A stretch of DNA of 64,000 nt, taken from Candidatus Bathyarchaeota archaeon. Its GTDB lineage: Archaea > Thermoproteota > Bathyarchaeia > Bathyarchaeales > Bathycorpusculaceae. A program made the position numbers and the translations under genes. The notes under the pieces were generated by a model that was not told the origin of the DNA, made no database searches, and worked only from the letters and a program-made list of their open reading frames with translations. The stretch covers positions 682,001 to 746,000 of the forward strand of contig JAOZHS010000001.1 in the NCBI GenBank assembly GCA_026014745.1, in the 5' to 3' direction. Shown here piece by piece: positions 42,793 to 51,624 of this stretch. Within the stretch, counting starts at the first letter, position 1. Each line of letters begins with the position of its first letter.

Positions 42793-43281
42793 CTATTTCT
42801 TATCGGGAACCCAACGCGCACTATCCCACTGAGCCTTACCAACCTTCTTTACAGGCTTCTCTCCTTGATAGTTGCAAGCATAGCATTTTCCATCATGAAC
42901 CGAAACCACATCGCCACAGGTTGGGCAACGGTACTTTTCAGCTTGGCTTTCGAGGAAACCATCCATGCCCTTCTCTTTTATTTCTTTGAGGTTAGATACC
43001 ATGCTCATGCCATAACGTGCTTGGTAATGCTGGTCAAGGTGACTTAGTCTTTGGCAGGGCATCTCACTGCATTCGAGGCAGGAGTTGAGTTGTTTGCCGA
43101 CTTTTTTGGGGAAGTCCCGCTTGATGAAGGCGCAGTTTTTGTCTCTGACTCGGCAGCCCGAGCAATGGGACACTTTGCCCTTCTGGGTGGGTACCCCCCG
43201 CGAGTAAGCTAAGTAGGCTTTGCAGACGCCGCAGTTCATGCCGCAGGGCGCTATGAGTTCGGGGCTGAATTTGTTATCCAT
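42793..43281 (-). CDS. DUF3795-like cysteine-rich protein
   Basis: The 162-residue protein has the DUF3795 opening IAPCGMNCGVCKAYLA, further pairs CSGCRVRDKNC and CLECSEMPC, and a C-terminal zinc ribbon CPTCG...CYAC. Cysteine spacing suggests iron-sulfur or zinc binding. The function is not known. It is convergent with the E1-like gene, with the dispersed repeat between them. Confidence 0.75.
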   Translation of the reverse strand: MDNKFSPELIAPCGMNCGVCKAYLAYSRGVPTQKGKVSHCSGCRVRDKNCAFIKRDFPKKVGKQLNSCLECSEMPCQRLSHLDQHYQARYGMSMVSNLKEIKEKGMDGFLESQAEKYRCPTCGDVVSVHDGKCYACNYQGEKPVKKVGKAQWDSARWVPDKK

Positions 43282-43366
43282 ACTTTGACAATCTGTAGAA
43301 TCGGCTTATGATTATTGTGCACTGTTAGCTGGCAACAGGTCTAAATCAAAAAAAGGTGATTTTTGC

Positions 43367-44218
43367 CTATTTGCGTTTTTTATAGGCAACAAATCCCAGC
43401 GCAATAACTGCTATCGCAACGACTGCTCCAATCGCGATGTATTCTATTGGGACAACGCTTTGATTGGTTGACGCGGTTGCATCTCCCTCTGGGTCAACTT
43501 CGGCTACAGTCCATGTGGAGAAATGGTTTGTGTTGCACACAAGGTCCCCGTTTTCGTCCATGTAGCTTTGAACTGTTTCCCACTGCGCGCGGGTCTGGTT
43601 CCAGAACATCCAAGTTAATCTTGAAGCGTTAACTTCTCTGTTTAGACTTTGGCTGAGTTCCGTTTGGTTTATTCTCAGTCGTATCTGGGCTTGAAGCTCC
43701 AAAGCAGCGTTGGGTTCTATACCTAAGTAAAAGTTTAAGCATCTTTCATTGACCATTGCACCGTTAAGGGGAGACTTAGTCAGGTTCATGGCAAGCGTCA
43801 TTGTCTGGTTAGGGTCAACTGTTAACCCGAACACTTTTGGGGTAACCTCTTCGTCAGCAGTGAAGGTAACGTTACAGTTTTGGGTGCAATTCATGACTAT
43901 GGTCATGTTTCTGAACTGAAATCTTGTTTGTTCTTGAGCTCTAACTTGCTCCATCTGATTTTTGGGTGTAACATCGGTTTTGTTGTATTGCTTTGCGTTG
44001 TCAGATGTGTTAGGGTCCGACGCCGCCGAGGTTCCATTTTGGTTTGAATCTGAGCCAGCATTCGGCGATGCGGTGCTGTTGGCTGCTGTTTGTTCGCCTT
44101 GGCTTGATCCGTTTCCGTTACCCGCCACCGTCGTGGAGAGCGGGGCTATGAATCCCGCGAGTAGGAGAATGAGTAACATTGCGCTGAGGTTCTTTAGGTT
44201 GATTTTTTTGTTTTTCAA
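43367..44218 (-). CDS. Secreted protein with C-terminal membrane anchor
   Basis: The 283-residue protein has a signal peptide (after MKNKKINLKN, hydrophobic about 13-32), a low-complexity Ser/Asn/Thr/Gly/Gln linker (about 33-85), a beta-rich domain (100-245) and a C-terminal TM (about 256-276) ending KKRK. NTTV-type sequons are present and the domain has two nearby cysteines (NCTQNCN). The region before the TM (WNQTRAQWETVQSYMDENGD then HFSTWTVAEV) looks like a surface domain in archaeal secreted proteins. It faces the opposite way to the membrane-anchored regulator gene. Confidence 0.68.
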   Translation of the reverse strand: MKNKKINLKNLSAMLLILLLAGFIAPLSTTVAGNGNGSSQGEQTAANSTASPNAGSDSNQNGTSAASDPNTSDNAKQYNKTDVTPKNQMEQVRAQEQTRFQFRNMTIVMNCTQNCNVTFTADEEVTPKVFGLTVDPNQTMTLAMNLTKSPLNGAMVNERCLNFYLGIEPNAALELQAQIRLRINQTELSQSLNREVNASRLTWMFWNQTRAQWETVQSYMDENGDLVCNTNHFSTWTVAEVDPEGDATASTNQSVVPIEYIAIGAVVAIAVIALGFVAYKKRK

Positions 44219-44404
44219 GGTTTGTCCCTTGCATGGTGTATATTACGATGCGCGACTTAAGGGACACTGTGAAACAAGCATTCCAGCGCCGAAACGGAGA
44301 GGTCTTCTAAAAAAAGCAACTCAGACAACAAATTCAAGCGAACCATATGACCCTTTACTACACAAAACTTATTTTCTGTTTTACCAAAATTATTTTGAGT
44401 TATA

Positions 44405-45295
44405 ATGAGAAAGCACGGCTGGGGGCTAGCGGCGATAGTTATTGTTCTATCCTTAGCCTTGTTACTGTTCTATTTAGCCTCGGTTCAATCCACCGTAAGC
44501 ATAACCTCAACTGAACTTAGGGTTTACCGCGACGGCTTAGTGCACATCGAGCAAGCATTGACAATAGACGAGTTTTTGCCCCAAGCGTCTGTGACTCTGC
44601 TTTCTAGCAAGGTCGAAAACTTGGTTGTTCTTGACGGTGACGAATTGGCGGTGGACTACGAGCTAAAGGATAAGACCTTGGAAATTTACTCTCTGGGCGC
44701 CACCCACGTTAATGTTGAATATGACGTTAACACTCTCACAAGCAAAGAAAACGAGGTCTGGACGCTTCTACTCGATAGTCCCTACAGTGTGGGCGTAAGT
44801 TTCCCCATAAATTCATCCATCATCTACCTAAACGGAACACCAACATCCATCGACACCACAAGCGGTCAGCTATCATTAACGTTAGGTTCTGGACAATGGG
44901 AAATAAGCTACATTCTACAGTTAGCCGCCGGATATGAAGACCTATACAATACAGACCAATCTCAAAACGCAGCCATCCCCACAGAATATCTGGTCGCCGC
45001 CGTAATCGCTGTAGTCGCCGTAGTCCTCGTAGTTGGCGTTTTTTTGCTCAAGAGAAAAAGCAAACCTAACGTCAAGAAAACTTTGAACGCAAATCCAACT
45101 TTGATGAAGGAAGACCGCGCGGTGATTGAGTTCTTAGCGGAAAAAGACGGCAAAGCCTTTGAAGCCGAGATACGCGAACGCTTCCCAGAAATGCCCCGAA
45201 CAAGTCTTTGGCGATTAATTAAGCGGCTTGAAAAACTTGAGATAGTTGAAGTAAAAAAGATTGGGCTTGAAAATCAAGTTTCCTTAAAAAAGTAA
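44405..45295 (+). CDS. Membrane-anchored one-component regulator: ectodomain, TM, winged helix
   Basis: The 296-residue protein has an N-terminal TM/signal (about 8-30), an extracytoplasmic beta domain (about 32-185; RVYRDGLVHIEQALTIDE), a TM (about 197-217), a basic linker KRKSKPNVKK and a cytoplasmic winged helix (about 232-295; AVIEFLAEKDGKAFEAEIRE then RTSLWRLIKRLEKLEIVEVK). This is the layout of archaeal transmembrane transcription regulators that sense outside and act on DNA inside. The two secreted-protein genes on either side are candidate targets. Confidence 0.72.
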   Translation: MRKHGWGLAAIVIVLSLALLLFYLASVQSTVSITSTELRVYRDGLVHIEQALTIDEFLPQASVTLLSSKVENLVVLDGDELAVDYELKDKTLEIYSLGATHVNVEYDVNTLTSKENEVWTLLLDSPYSVGVSFPINSSIIYLNGTPTSIDTTSGQLSLTLGSGQWEISYILQLAAGYEDLYNTDQSQNAAIPTEYLVAAVIAVVAVVLVVGVFLLKRKSKPNVKKTLNANPTLMKEDRAVIEFLAEKDGKAFEAEIRERFPEMPRTSLWRLIKRLEKLEIVEVKKIGLENQVSLKK

Positions 45296-45305
45296 GATAT
45301 ACGGT

Positions 45306-46382
45306 TTAGTTGCCGCCTTTGCCTGCGTTGCCGCCGCCAGTGTTACCTGGATTGTTGTTGCCGCTGTTTGTGCTGTTGCCCCCTGTGTTTCCTGCGCCAT
45401 TATCTGGACCGCTTGTTCCGCTGTTTCCGTTGGAGGGTGTTGGTCCTTGTTGATGGTTAATTTCTTGGTTGAGGGCTTGTTCCATCTGCTGCACCATCTG
45501 GCCAACAGTTGTGCATTCTTCTATGGCTTTTTTGATGTCTGACTGGGATTGGGCATTCTGGATTATGTTTTGGAGTGCTTGCATGAATTGGCTCTCGCTT
45601 TGATAACCCAGCGATTGAAGGGTTGCATCGAAGTTGACGCCGTTTTGGCTTCCATATTGGAATCTTTCTTGGATTCTTTGCTGTAGGCTTTCACAGTATC
45701 TGCTTAGACGCCACATGTTGGATTCTTCAGCTTGGGTTTTTAGGTACTGGTAGATTTGGGTTATGTCTTGTTTTGCTTCAAGATAGAGCGTTTGCGCTTG
45801 ACTGTATTTTCCTTCCTGAAGAGCCGTTTGTGCTTCAAGCAGCTTGTCTTTTGAGGTTTCAAGGGTGAGGCGTTCTTGCGTTGCGTTCGCGGGTAGGAGG
45901 TTTTGAAGGGTTTCTACTCTTAGAAGTTCTCGGTTTATAGCATCCAATAATTCTTGATTATTTAATGCTGAATTGTCTTGGACGCCTGCTGTCTCCAAAA
46001 TTTGCTGCAGTGAACGGTAGACTTCTCTAAAAACGCTCAAAGCTTCACGGGCAGAATCCGCTGCTGAATCATAATTTGAGTTCGCTAAAGCCTCTTGAGC
46101 CGCCGAGAGCTTGCTTAATCCTTCATTTTGATATATTGTTACGTTGGCTTCAAACTGTTGGGTTAGGCTGGCGTTTTCGATTTTTTCTTGTGCTTCTTCG
46201 TCTGCGTAAACCTTGGTGATTAGGTTTTGGATTTGGTTTGATGTTTGCTCGGCTAATTGGACCATTTTTTCTTCGACGGCTACGTTTACTTGACCTTGAC
46301 CGTTTAAGATTAGAAATGCCGGTATCGATGAGGATATTAGCAGAATAAGCAGTGCGCGCGCTGCAGTTTTGTGGTTAGCCAT
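45306..46382 (-). CDS. Secreted coiled-coil protein with Gly/Asn-rich tail
   Basis: The 358-residue protein has a signal segment (about 7-28), long helical repeats (about 30-290; AKEEMVQ, AEQTSNQ, AQEALANSNYDSAADSAREA, LEAQTALQEGKYSQAQTLYL) typical of coiled-coil bundles, and a low-complexity tail (from about 312) made of Gly, Asn, Ser, Thr and Pro. The helices include repeated units of the pattern AxxALxxGxYxxAxxxxxxA. It is convergent with the membrane-anchored regulator, 10 bp between stops. No family is recognised. Confidence 0.65.
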   Translation of the reverse strand: MANHKTAARALLILLISSSIPAFLILNGQGQVNVAVEEKMVQLAEQTSNQIQNLITKVYADEEAQEKIENASLTQQFEANVTIYQNEGLSKLSAAQEALANSNYDSAADSAREALSVFREVYRSLQQILETAGVQDNSALNNQELLDAINRELLRVETLQNLLPANATQERLTLETSKDKLLEAQTALQEGKYSQAQTLYLEAKQDITQIYQYLKTQAEESNMWRLSRYCESLQQRIQERFQYGSQNGVNFDATLQSLGYQSESQFMQALQNIIQNAQSQSDIKKAIEECTTVGQMVQQMEQALNQEINHQQGPTPSNGNSGTSGPDNGAGNTGGNSTNSGNNNPGNTGGGNAGKGGN

Positions 46383-46601
46383 CTTTTATCACTATACAGG
46401 TATAGTGGGCGGGTAGTTAAGGAATATTTTGGAACAAGCGTTTCAACTCAAGTTTATTTTTTGGTGCCTAAGCAAAGTTTTTTGGTCTGACATTTCCTCT
46501 ATTGCGCTACTGAAACCTGCGGGCTAAAACTTAGGTGCGGTGCTGCGTGGAAATTATCAAAACTTAAATAATGAAACCAATATAGTTGCTTTTTCGAGAG
46601 T

Positions 46602-47165
46602 ATGAAGGCTAAATCCCTTGTTTTAGTCATAATTCTCGCAGCTTTGGCAATGGCATTAACGCCCCTTGCATTTCCTTTTCCAGCTTTGCCCGCTTTGTTT
46701 TTTGCCCTTTCCGAAGTACCGATTATGGTCGTCTACCTTCTTTTTGGCTTCAAAGAGGGTCTTTTTGCAGCAGCGCTAAATTGTCTATTTCTCTTCTTTG
46801 TGTGGCCTGGACCGTCAAACCCTTTTTTGCCATTAGGTTCTATCGTCTCATGGTCTGCCATGATGTTGGGGATCTATTTAGCGTCGAACCTATCTGCGCA
46901 AAGAGGTGCGCATGAGAAAATGGTTTTTTCGCGTCGTAAAGCTGAACTTGCTGTGATTTTTTCTATAATTTTGCGCTTATTGTTAACAACGCCTCTGATG
47001 TATGTGGTACTTAGACTGTTGGGGCTACCCGAGGTGGGTATTGTGGTATTTCTTTTGCCTTGGCTCGCGGTATTCAACACTATTCAGACGCTAATAACGC
47101 TTCCAATTAGCTTTGCTGCTGTAACTGCTGTGAATAAAAACTTCAAAGCAGCCTTGGGCAGGTAG
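46602..47165 (+). CDS. Six-helix membrane protein, ECF S-component-like
   Basis: The 187-residue protein has six predicted membrane segments, with a VPIMVVYLLFGFKEGLFAAA block like the substrate-binding part of ECF transporter S components. The vitamin is not identifiable and no energising genes are near. It may instead be a general membrane protein; the family assignment rests on overall layout. Confidence 0.5.
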   Translation: MKAKSLVLVIILAALAMALTPLAFPFPALPALFFALSEVPIMVVYLLFGFKEGLFAAALNCLFLFFVWPGPSNPFLPLGSIVSWSAMMLGIYLASNLSAQRGAHEKMVFSRRKAELAVIFSIILRLLLTTPLMYVVLRLLGLPEVGIVVFLLPWLAVFNTIQTLITLPISFAAVTAVNKNFKAALGR

Positions 47166-47359
47166 GTCTCCAAAATGGATTCATGATGTGAACAACCAGT
47201 TTATGCTGAATCGTAAACCAAGAAAAAAATGGGCAAGGTGTTTTGGTTTGGGCGCGCTGTGCTTTGTGTATGGATGAGGTACATTTGTCATCAACAAATA
47301 TTCCAACATAATTCTTAATTACTGCTTCAGCCACACAGTTCGGTTTGAGGTAACATAAT

Positions 47360-48424
47360 ATGGTAAAAATGGATTTCGGTGGCGTTAAAGAAGACGTCAT
47401 CACTCGTAAAGAGTTCACCTTGGCGCAAGCCCAAAAAATCCTAAAAGATGAAGTCGTCGTCTCCTTAGGCTACGGAATACAAGGAGCCGCCCAATCACTC
47501 AACATGCGTGATCAAGGAATAAAAGTAATCATTGGACAAGAAAAAGAAGGCGTATTCAAAAAAGAATGGGACAAAGCAGTAGCAGACGGATGGGTTCCAG
47601 GCGAAAACCTCTTCCCGCTCGAAGAAGCAGCCAAAAAAGGAACTATCAAAATGTTTCTGCTAACCGATGCAGGACAAAAAGCGGTATGGCCCAAAGTTAA
47701 AGCAACACTCAAAAAAGGCGACGCCCTCTACTTCAGCCACGGATTTAGCATAGTCTACAAAGAACAAACAGGCGTGATTCCACCCCAAGACATAGATGTC
47801 ATTTTGGTTGCACCCAAAGGCAGCGGCACCAGTGTCCGCCGTAACTTCGTTGACGGTTCAGGTATCAACTGCAGCTTCGCTGTCTTCCAGAATGCAACTG
47901 GCAAAGCCGAAGAACGTGCTAAAGCATTGGGCATAGCCATCGGTGGAGGATACCTTTTCCCCACAACCTTCGAGAAAGAAACATTCAGTGACCTAACAGG
48001 CGAACGCGGCACCTTGATGGGCGCCTTAGAAGGCATCCTAGAAGCACAATACAACACTTTGCGTTCACGCGGTCACAGCCCAAGTGAAGCCTTCAACGAA
48101 ACCGTCGAAGAACTCACCCAAAGCCTCATCCGCCTAGTTGACGAGAACGGCATGGACTGGATGTACTGCAACTGCAGTGAAACCGCACGCATCGGTGCCC
48201 TTCGATGGAAGGAACGATTCCGCAGCGCTACCCAACCAGTGTTTGATAGCCTCTACGACCTAGTCGCTGCAGGCGAAGAAACCCGCATCGTCCTAGAAAA
48301 GAGCAAAGCACCTGACTATCGCCAGAAACTCGCTGACGAACTCAAAGAACTCGGTAACAGCGAAATGTGGCGTGCAGGCGAAACTGTGCGTTCACTTCGT
48401 CCAAGCAAACCAAAGAAAGAATAA
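47360..48424 (+). CDS. ilvC: Ketol-acid reductoisomerase
   Basis: The 354-residue protein has the KARI class I pattern: GYGIQGAAQSLNMRD (dinucleotide loop) near 33, VILVAPKGSGTSVRRNF, an FSDLTGERGTLMGALEGILE knot domain and an ending ETVRSLRPSK. It makes the isoleucine, valine and pantothenate precursors. A GAGG ribosome site lies 10 nt before ATG 47360. No other ilv or leu gene is adjacent. A hairpin terminator follows. Confidence 0.95.
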   Translation: MVKMDFGGVKEDVITRKEFTLAQAQKILKDEVVVSLGYGIQGAAQSLNMRDQGIKVIIGQEKEGVFKKEWDKAVADGWVPGENLFPLEEAAKKGTIKMFLLTDAGQKAVWPKVKATLKKGDALYFSHGFSIVYKEQTGVIPPQDIDVILVAPKGSGTSVRRNFVDGSGINCSFAVFQNATGKAEERAKALGIAIGGGYLFPTTFEKETFSDLTGERGTLMGALEGILEAQYNTLRSRGHSPSEAFNETVEELTQSLIRLVDENGMDWMYCNCSETARIGALRWKERFRSATQPVFDSLYDLVAAGEETRIVLEKSKAPDYRQKLADELKELGNSEMWRAGETVRSLRPSKPKKE

Positions 48425-48432
48425 ACGTCTAC

Positions 48433-48461
48433 GCGGCTTTTGCCGCTTTAATTTTTATTTT
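48433..48461 (+). terminator. Hairpin terminator after ilvC
   Basis: GCGGC (48433-48437) pairs with GCCGC (48442-48446) around TTTT and is followed by a run rich in T. Confidence 0.65.
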
Positions 48462-48495
48462 AAAACAACAATAGCCTCAGAGGAGAGAAGGCACG

Positions 48496-48840
48496 TTGAT
48501 TTATCGAAAACAAGACGCCTTAAACATCGAGAAGTACGGCGTAAAGATGCGCATCTACAACAGCAAAGACCAATGCCCAGCGGCGGTTGTTTATCAGGAA
48601 ACCGAAACGGGGCACGCTGAAGAGTTTCTGCACACCAAAAGCAACTTCATCTTCTATATCATCGAGGGCGCGGGTACTTGGTTCATAGAAGACAAACCAT
48701 ACGAGGTGCAGGCTGGAGATGTTGTGATTGTGCCGCCCAACACCCGCTTCTACTACAGGGGCAAACTTAAGCAGGTCTGCGTGACTTCCCCCGCTTGGGA
48801 ACCCCAATACGAACAACACATCAAAGACATACCGCCCTAA
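48496..48840 (+). CDS. Cupin-domain protein
   Basis: The 114-residue protein is a single cupin barrel with motif 1-like EEFLHTKSNFIFYIIEGAG then a FIEDKPYEVQAGDVVIVPPN block. The His/Glu metal ligands of classical cupins are only partly present. TTG 48496 follows GAGGAGAG. The substrate is unknown. It begins about 70 bp after ilvC and may be transcribed separately. Confidence 0.72.
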   Translation: MIYRKQDALNIEKYGVKMRIYNSKDQCPAAVVYQETETGHAEEFLHTKSNFIFYIIEGAGTWFIEDKPYEVQAGDVVIVPPNTRFYYRGKLKQVCVTSPAWEPQYEQHIKDIPP

Positions 48841-48920
48841 ACCTGCTAAACAGCGAAAAACTGGGGCAAATTACCTTTTATAGTTGAATTACTCGCCATC
48901 TATGCTATGCGAGGCTCAGT

Positions 48921-50264
48921 TTGGATTACCTACCAGTTGCTGCGTTAGCCGTGTTTGGGGGGACGCTGTTTTTGATGATTCGGCGTCCACATGGATTGCG
49001 GTTAGGGTACGCGGCGGGCATTGGAGCAGCAGCCTCGCTTTTACTTGGAACAGTCACACTTGGACAGGCGGCGCAGTCGTTTTTGACGATTTGGGATGCT
49101 GCGCTGGCGTTTTTGGGTATTGTGGCGTTGTCGGTGGTTTTGGATGCGTTGGGCTTCTTTAAATGGGCGGCGCTTCGCGTAGTGCAATTGGCAGGCGGCA
49201 GCGGGCTTAAGCTTTACTTCTACGTAACGCTACTCACAGCCGTCGTCAGCATCCTATTCGCCAACGACAGCGCCGTCCTCATCTTAATCCCCATTGTGCT
49301 TGAAATCGTAAGCTGCCTAAACATCGACGCCAAAGGCAAACTCGCCTACCTCTTCAGCGCAGGCTTAATCGCCGACACCGCCGCAATGCCGCTCATAACC
49401 AGTAACCCCATAAACATCCTTAGCGCCGACTTCTTCGGGTACACCTTTTTGGATCACCTCAAATTTATGGCTCCCATCGCAGTCGCAACCATCTCAACCA
49501 GCATCCTCATCGTCTACCTCTTCTTCCGCAAGGGCATCCCTAAAGCCTACAACCCCGCCGCAGCCGACCAATTAACTCAAGACAAACAGTTAATTTCGCC
49601 CGCTCTGCTGCGAGTCTGTTTTGGAGTGCTGGTGGCGGTAGATGTGGGTTACGTTTTGACTTCACTTTGGAGGTTGCCTGTTTCTTTGGTGATTTGTAGC
49701 GGAGCCGCCTTTTTGGGGGCAGTTTATTGGGTTTCGTTGAAGCGCCACGGAGGCGTGAATGGCCAAAAGAAGGGGCTCTTTGGATTGGCGCGTGAGATTA
49801 ACTGGGATATTTTGCTCTTTATGCTCTGCATATTCCTTGTCGTGCAAGGGCTAGAAACGGTAGGCGTCACCAACATTGTAGCCTCGGCGCTTCAAGCCAG
49901 CAGCCAGCTTCCAGCAGTGTTGGGGATTTTTGGACCCAGCATGGTGGTCACCGTTGGCGCCAGCTTCCTAAATAATTGGCCCATGACGATTCTTGGGATG
50001 CTAAGTATCCAACATCTCGGCGCCTCAGGCACACAGCTAACTGGGCTAGTTTTCAGCAATGTTATTGGAAACAATTTGGGACCGCACTTTTTCCCGTTGG
50101 GCTCGCTGGCGATTTTAATGTGGCTAGAAACGATGCGGCGGCGGGGCGTCAACATTAGCCTCAAACAGTACCTAAAAGTGGGCGCCGTCGTCTCCATCGT
50201 GGAGGTTGCTGTGGCGTCGCTGGTGCTTTGGGCGGAGTTGACTTTGGGGTTCACGTTATTCTGA
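48921..50264 (+). CDS. ArsB/NhaD-type anion or arsenite permease
   Basis: The 447-residue protein has about 11 TMs and the ArsB/IT-superfamily pattern: LFANDSAVLILIPIVLEI, LIADTAAMPLITSNPINILS, FLNNWPMTILGML and LVFSNVIGNNLGPHFFPLGS. The NDS and NNLGP blocks are typical of arsenite efflux permeases. No arsA or arsR is adjacent, so the transported ion is inferred from the family only. The start is TTG 48921. Confidence 0.82.
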   Translation: MDYLPVAALAVFGGTLFLMIRRPHGLRLGYAAGIGAAASLLLGTVTLGQAAQSFLTIWDAALAFLGIVALSVVLDALGFFKWAALRVVQLAGGSGLKLYFYVTLLTAVVSILFANDSAVLILIPIVLEIVSCLNIDAKGKLAYLFSAGLIADTAAMPLITSNPINILSADFFGYTFLDHLKFMAPIAVATISTSILIVYLFFRKGIPKAYNPAAADQLTQDKQLISPALLRVCFGVLVAVDVGYVLTSLWRLPVSLVICSGAAFLGAVYWVSLKRHGGVNGQKKGLFGLAREINWDILLFMLCIFLVVQGLETVGVTNIVASALQASSQLPAVLGIFGPSMVVTVGASFLNNWPMTILGMLSIQHLGASGTQLTGLVFSNVIGNNLGPHFFPLGSLAILMWLETMRRRGVNISLKQYLKVGAVVSIVEVAVASLVLWAELTLGFTLF

Positions 50265-50618
50265 TATCTAAGAGACCTACCCCCTCCCCTATCTAAACTT
50301 AAAAAAGTAGCCAACTTCTGTGACTTTTTCGGTTGGAATCGATTCATTTGTTGACTTGGTTGAGCCTGACAGCTTGGAGGACAAAAAAAGAAGGATAAGC
50401 CTTTTTCATTGCCTATTCTGTCTTCATTTTGTCCTTGTCAGATTCAACTACTGATTCTGTTTCCTTTGCGCAGCATTGCCAAAAGAGTTCTTCTAAGCTT
50501 GTGCCTAAAGATTCTTTTTGCAATATCATACGATTCCGTATTATATCGAATTGCTTATGAAGCTTTCGAAAAAACGGGGCAATTAATTCTAGCGCTAACT
50601 CTGAAAAAAGCCATCCGC
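50265..50618. other. Gene-free stretch between the permease and the carbamoyltransferase gene
   Basis: The two genes converge here. No convincing frame, RNA gene or repeat was seen. The + strand frame starting at 50409 runs antisense into the carbamoyltransferase and was rejected. Confidence 0.5.
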
Positions 50619-51527
50619 CTACTTCATGAGTGTAAGCATTATGGCTTTGGCGGAGTAAAGACGGTTTTCAGCCTGCTCATAAATCACCGATTTGGGGCTG
50701 GCGATAGCCTCTGGGCTGATTTCGTAACCTCGATGGATGGGCATGTCATGCATAACGTATGCGTCGGTGCCCTCGAGCAGTTCTGCGTTGATTTGGTAGG
50801 GCATCATCAGTTTGAGGCGGCGTTCCTTCTCGTCGGCGAATTTGGGGTCCGTGAAGAACTCCATATCAATCCATGTGTCAGTATAAACGAAATCCGCGTC
50901 CGCAACTGCATCTTTGACGTCAAGGGTGGATTGCCAGAGCCCAGATTTCTTGGCTTCCGCAAGTAACTCCTCGTCTTTTGCAGCTGCATTAGTGATTGGG
51001 GTTACTGTGGTGAGTTTTACGCCTGTTTTGGTGCAGGCTTCAATAAGCGAGTTAGTCACGTTGTTGTGAACGCCGATATAGACCAACTTGGTGCCTTTGA
51101 GTTTGCCATGTTTCTCTTTGATGGTTATTAAATCTGCCAGTGCCTGACTAGGATGATACATGTCATCGCAGCCGTTGATGACGGGCACACGGGACGCAGC
51201 CGCCATTTTGCGCAGGTCACTGTTGTAGAGGAGCCGCGCCATGATGCAGTCCACGTTGCGGGATAAGTAGCCGATTTCGTCGCCTATGTCGGCAAGCGTG
51301 AAGTTGCTGCTTCGCCAATCCATGTATAGTCCGTGGCCGCCGAGTTGGGTCATGGCGACTTCAAAAGAGACGCGGGTGCGTGTGGAGGTCTTTTGGAAAA
51401 CTAAAGCGGCGGTTTTGCCCTTTTGGGTTTTGGCATACTTTTTGGGGTTGAGTTTGGTGTCTATGGCTAAGTCTACTATGGCGTTGAGGTCTTTGCCGCT
51501 TTGTTCTTTGAAGTTTAGTAGATGCAT
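50619..51527 (-). CDS. Ornithine carbamoyltransferase-family protein with altered substrate loops
   Basis: The 302-residue protein has the full carbamoyl-phosphate site (STRTR at 48-52, HPSQ at 125-128, VPVINGCDD) and overall OTCase length. The amino-acid side differs from OTCase: D-x3-SMG reads DTWIDME (217-223), with Asp221 for Ser, and the ornithine-binding HCLP reads HDMP (260-263), with Asp261 for Cys. I infer a divergent archaeal OTCase or a transcarbamylase for another amine. The symbol argF would overstate the evidence. It stands alone, divergent from dtd2. Confidence 0.8.
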   Translation of the reverse strand: MHLLNFKEQSGKDLNAIVDLAIDTKLNPKKYAKTQKGKTAALVFQKTSTRTRVSFEVAMTQLGGHGLYMDWRSSNFTLADIGDEIGYLSRNVDCIMARLLYNSDLRKMAAASRVPVINGCDDMYHPSQALADLITIKEKHGKLKGTKLVYIGVHNNVTNSLIEACTKTGVKLTTVTPITNAAAKDEELLAEAKKSGLWQSTLDVKDAVADADFVYTDTWIDMEFFTDPKFADEKERRLKLMMPYQINAELLEGTDAYVMHDMPIHRGYEISPEAIASPKSVIYEQAENRLYSAKAIMLTLMK

Positions 51528-51624
51528 TTTGCGTCCTCAGTACGGTTGAATCAGCCATGCCATAATAAGCTTTATGCAAAAACTTTTTTCACCTCAATGC
51601 TTAACCACAATAAGGAAACCGAAC

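Noticed and set aside
50409-50966. Plus-strand frame of 185 codons
   Set aside because: Most of it is antisense to the carbamoyltransferase, whose motifs are clear on the other strand.
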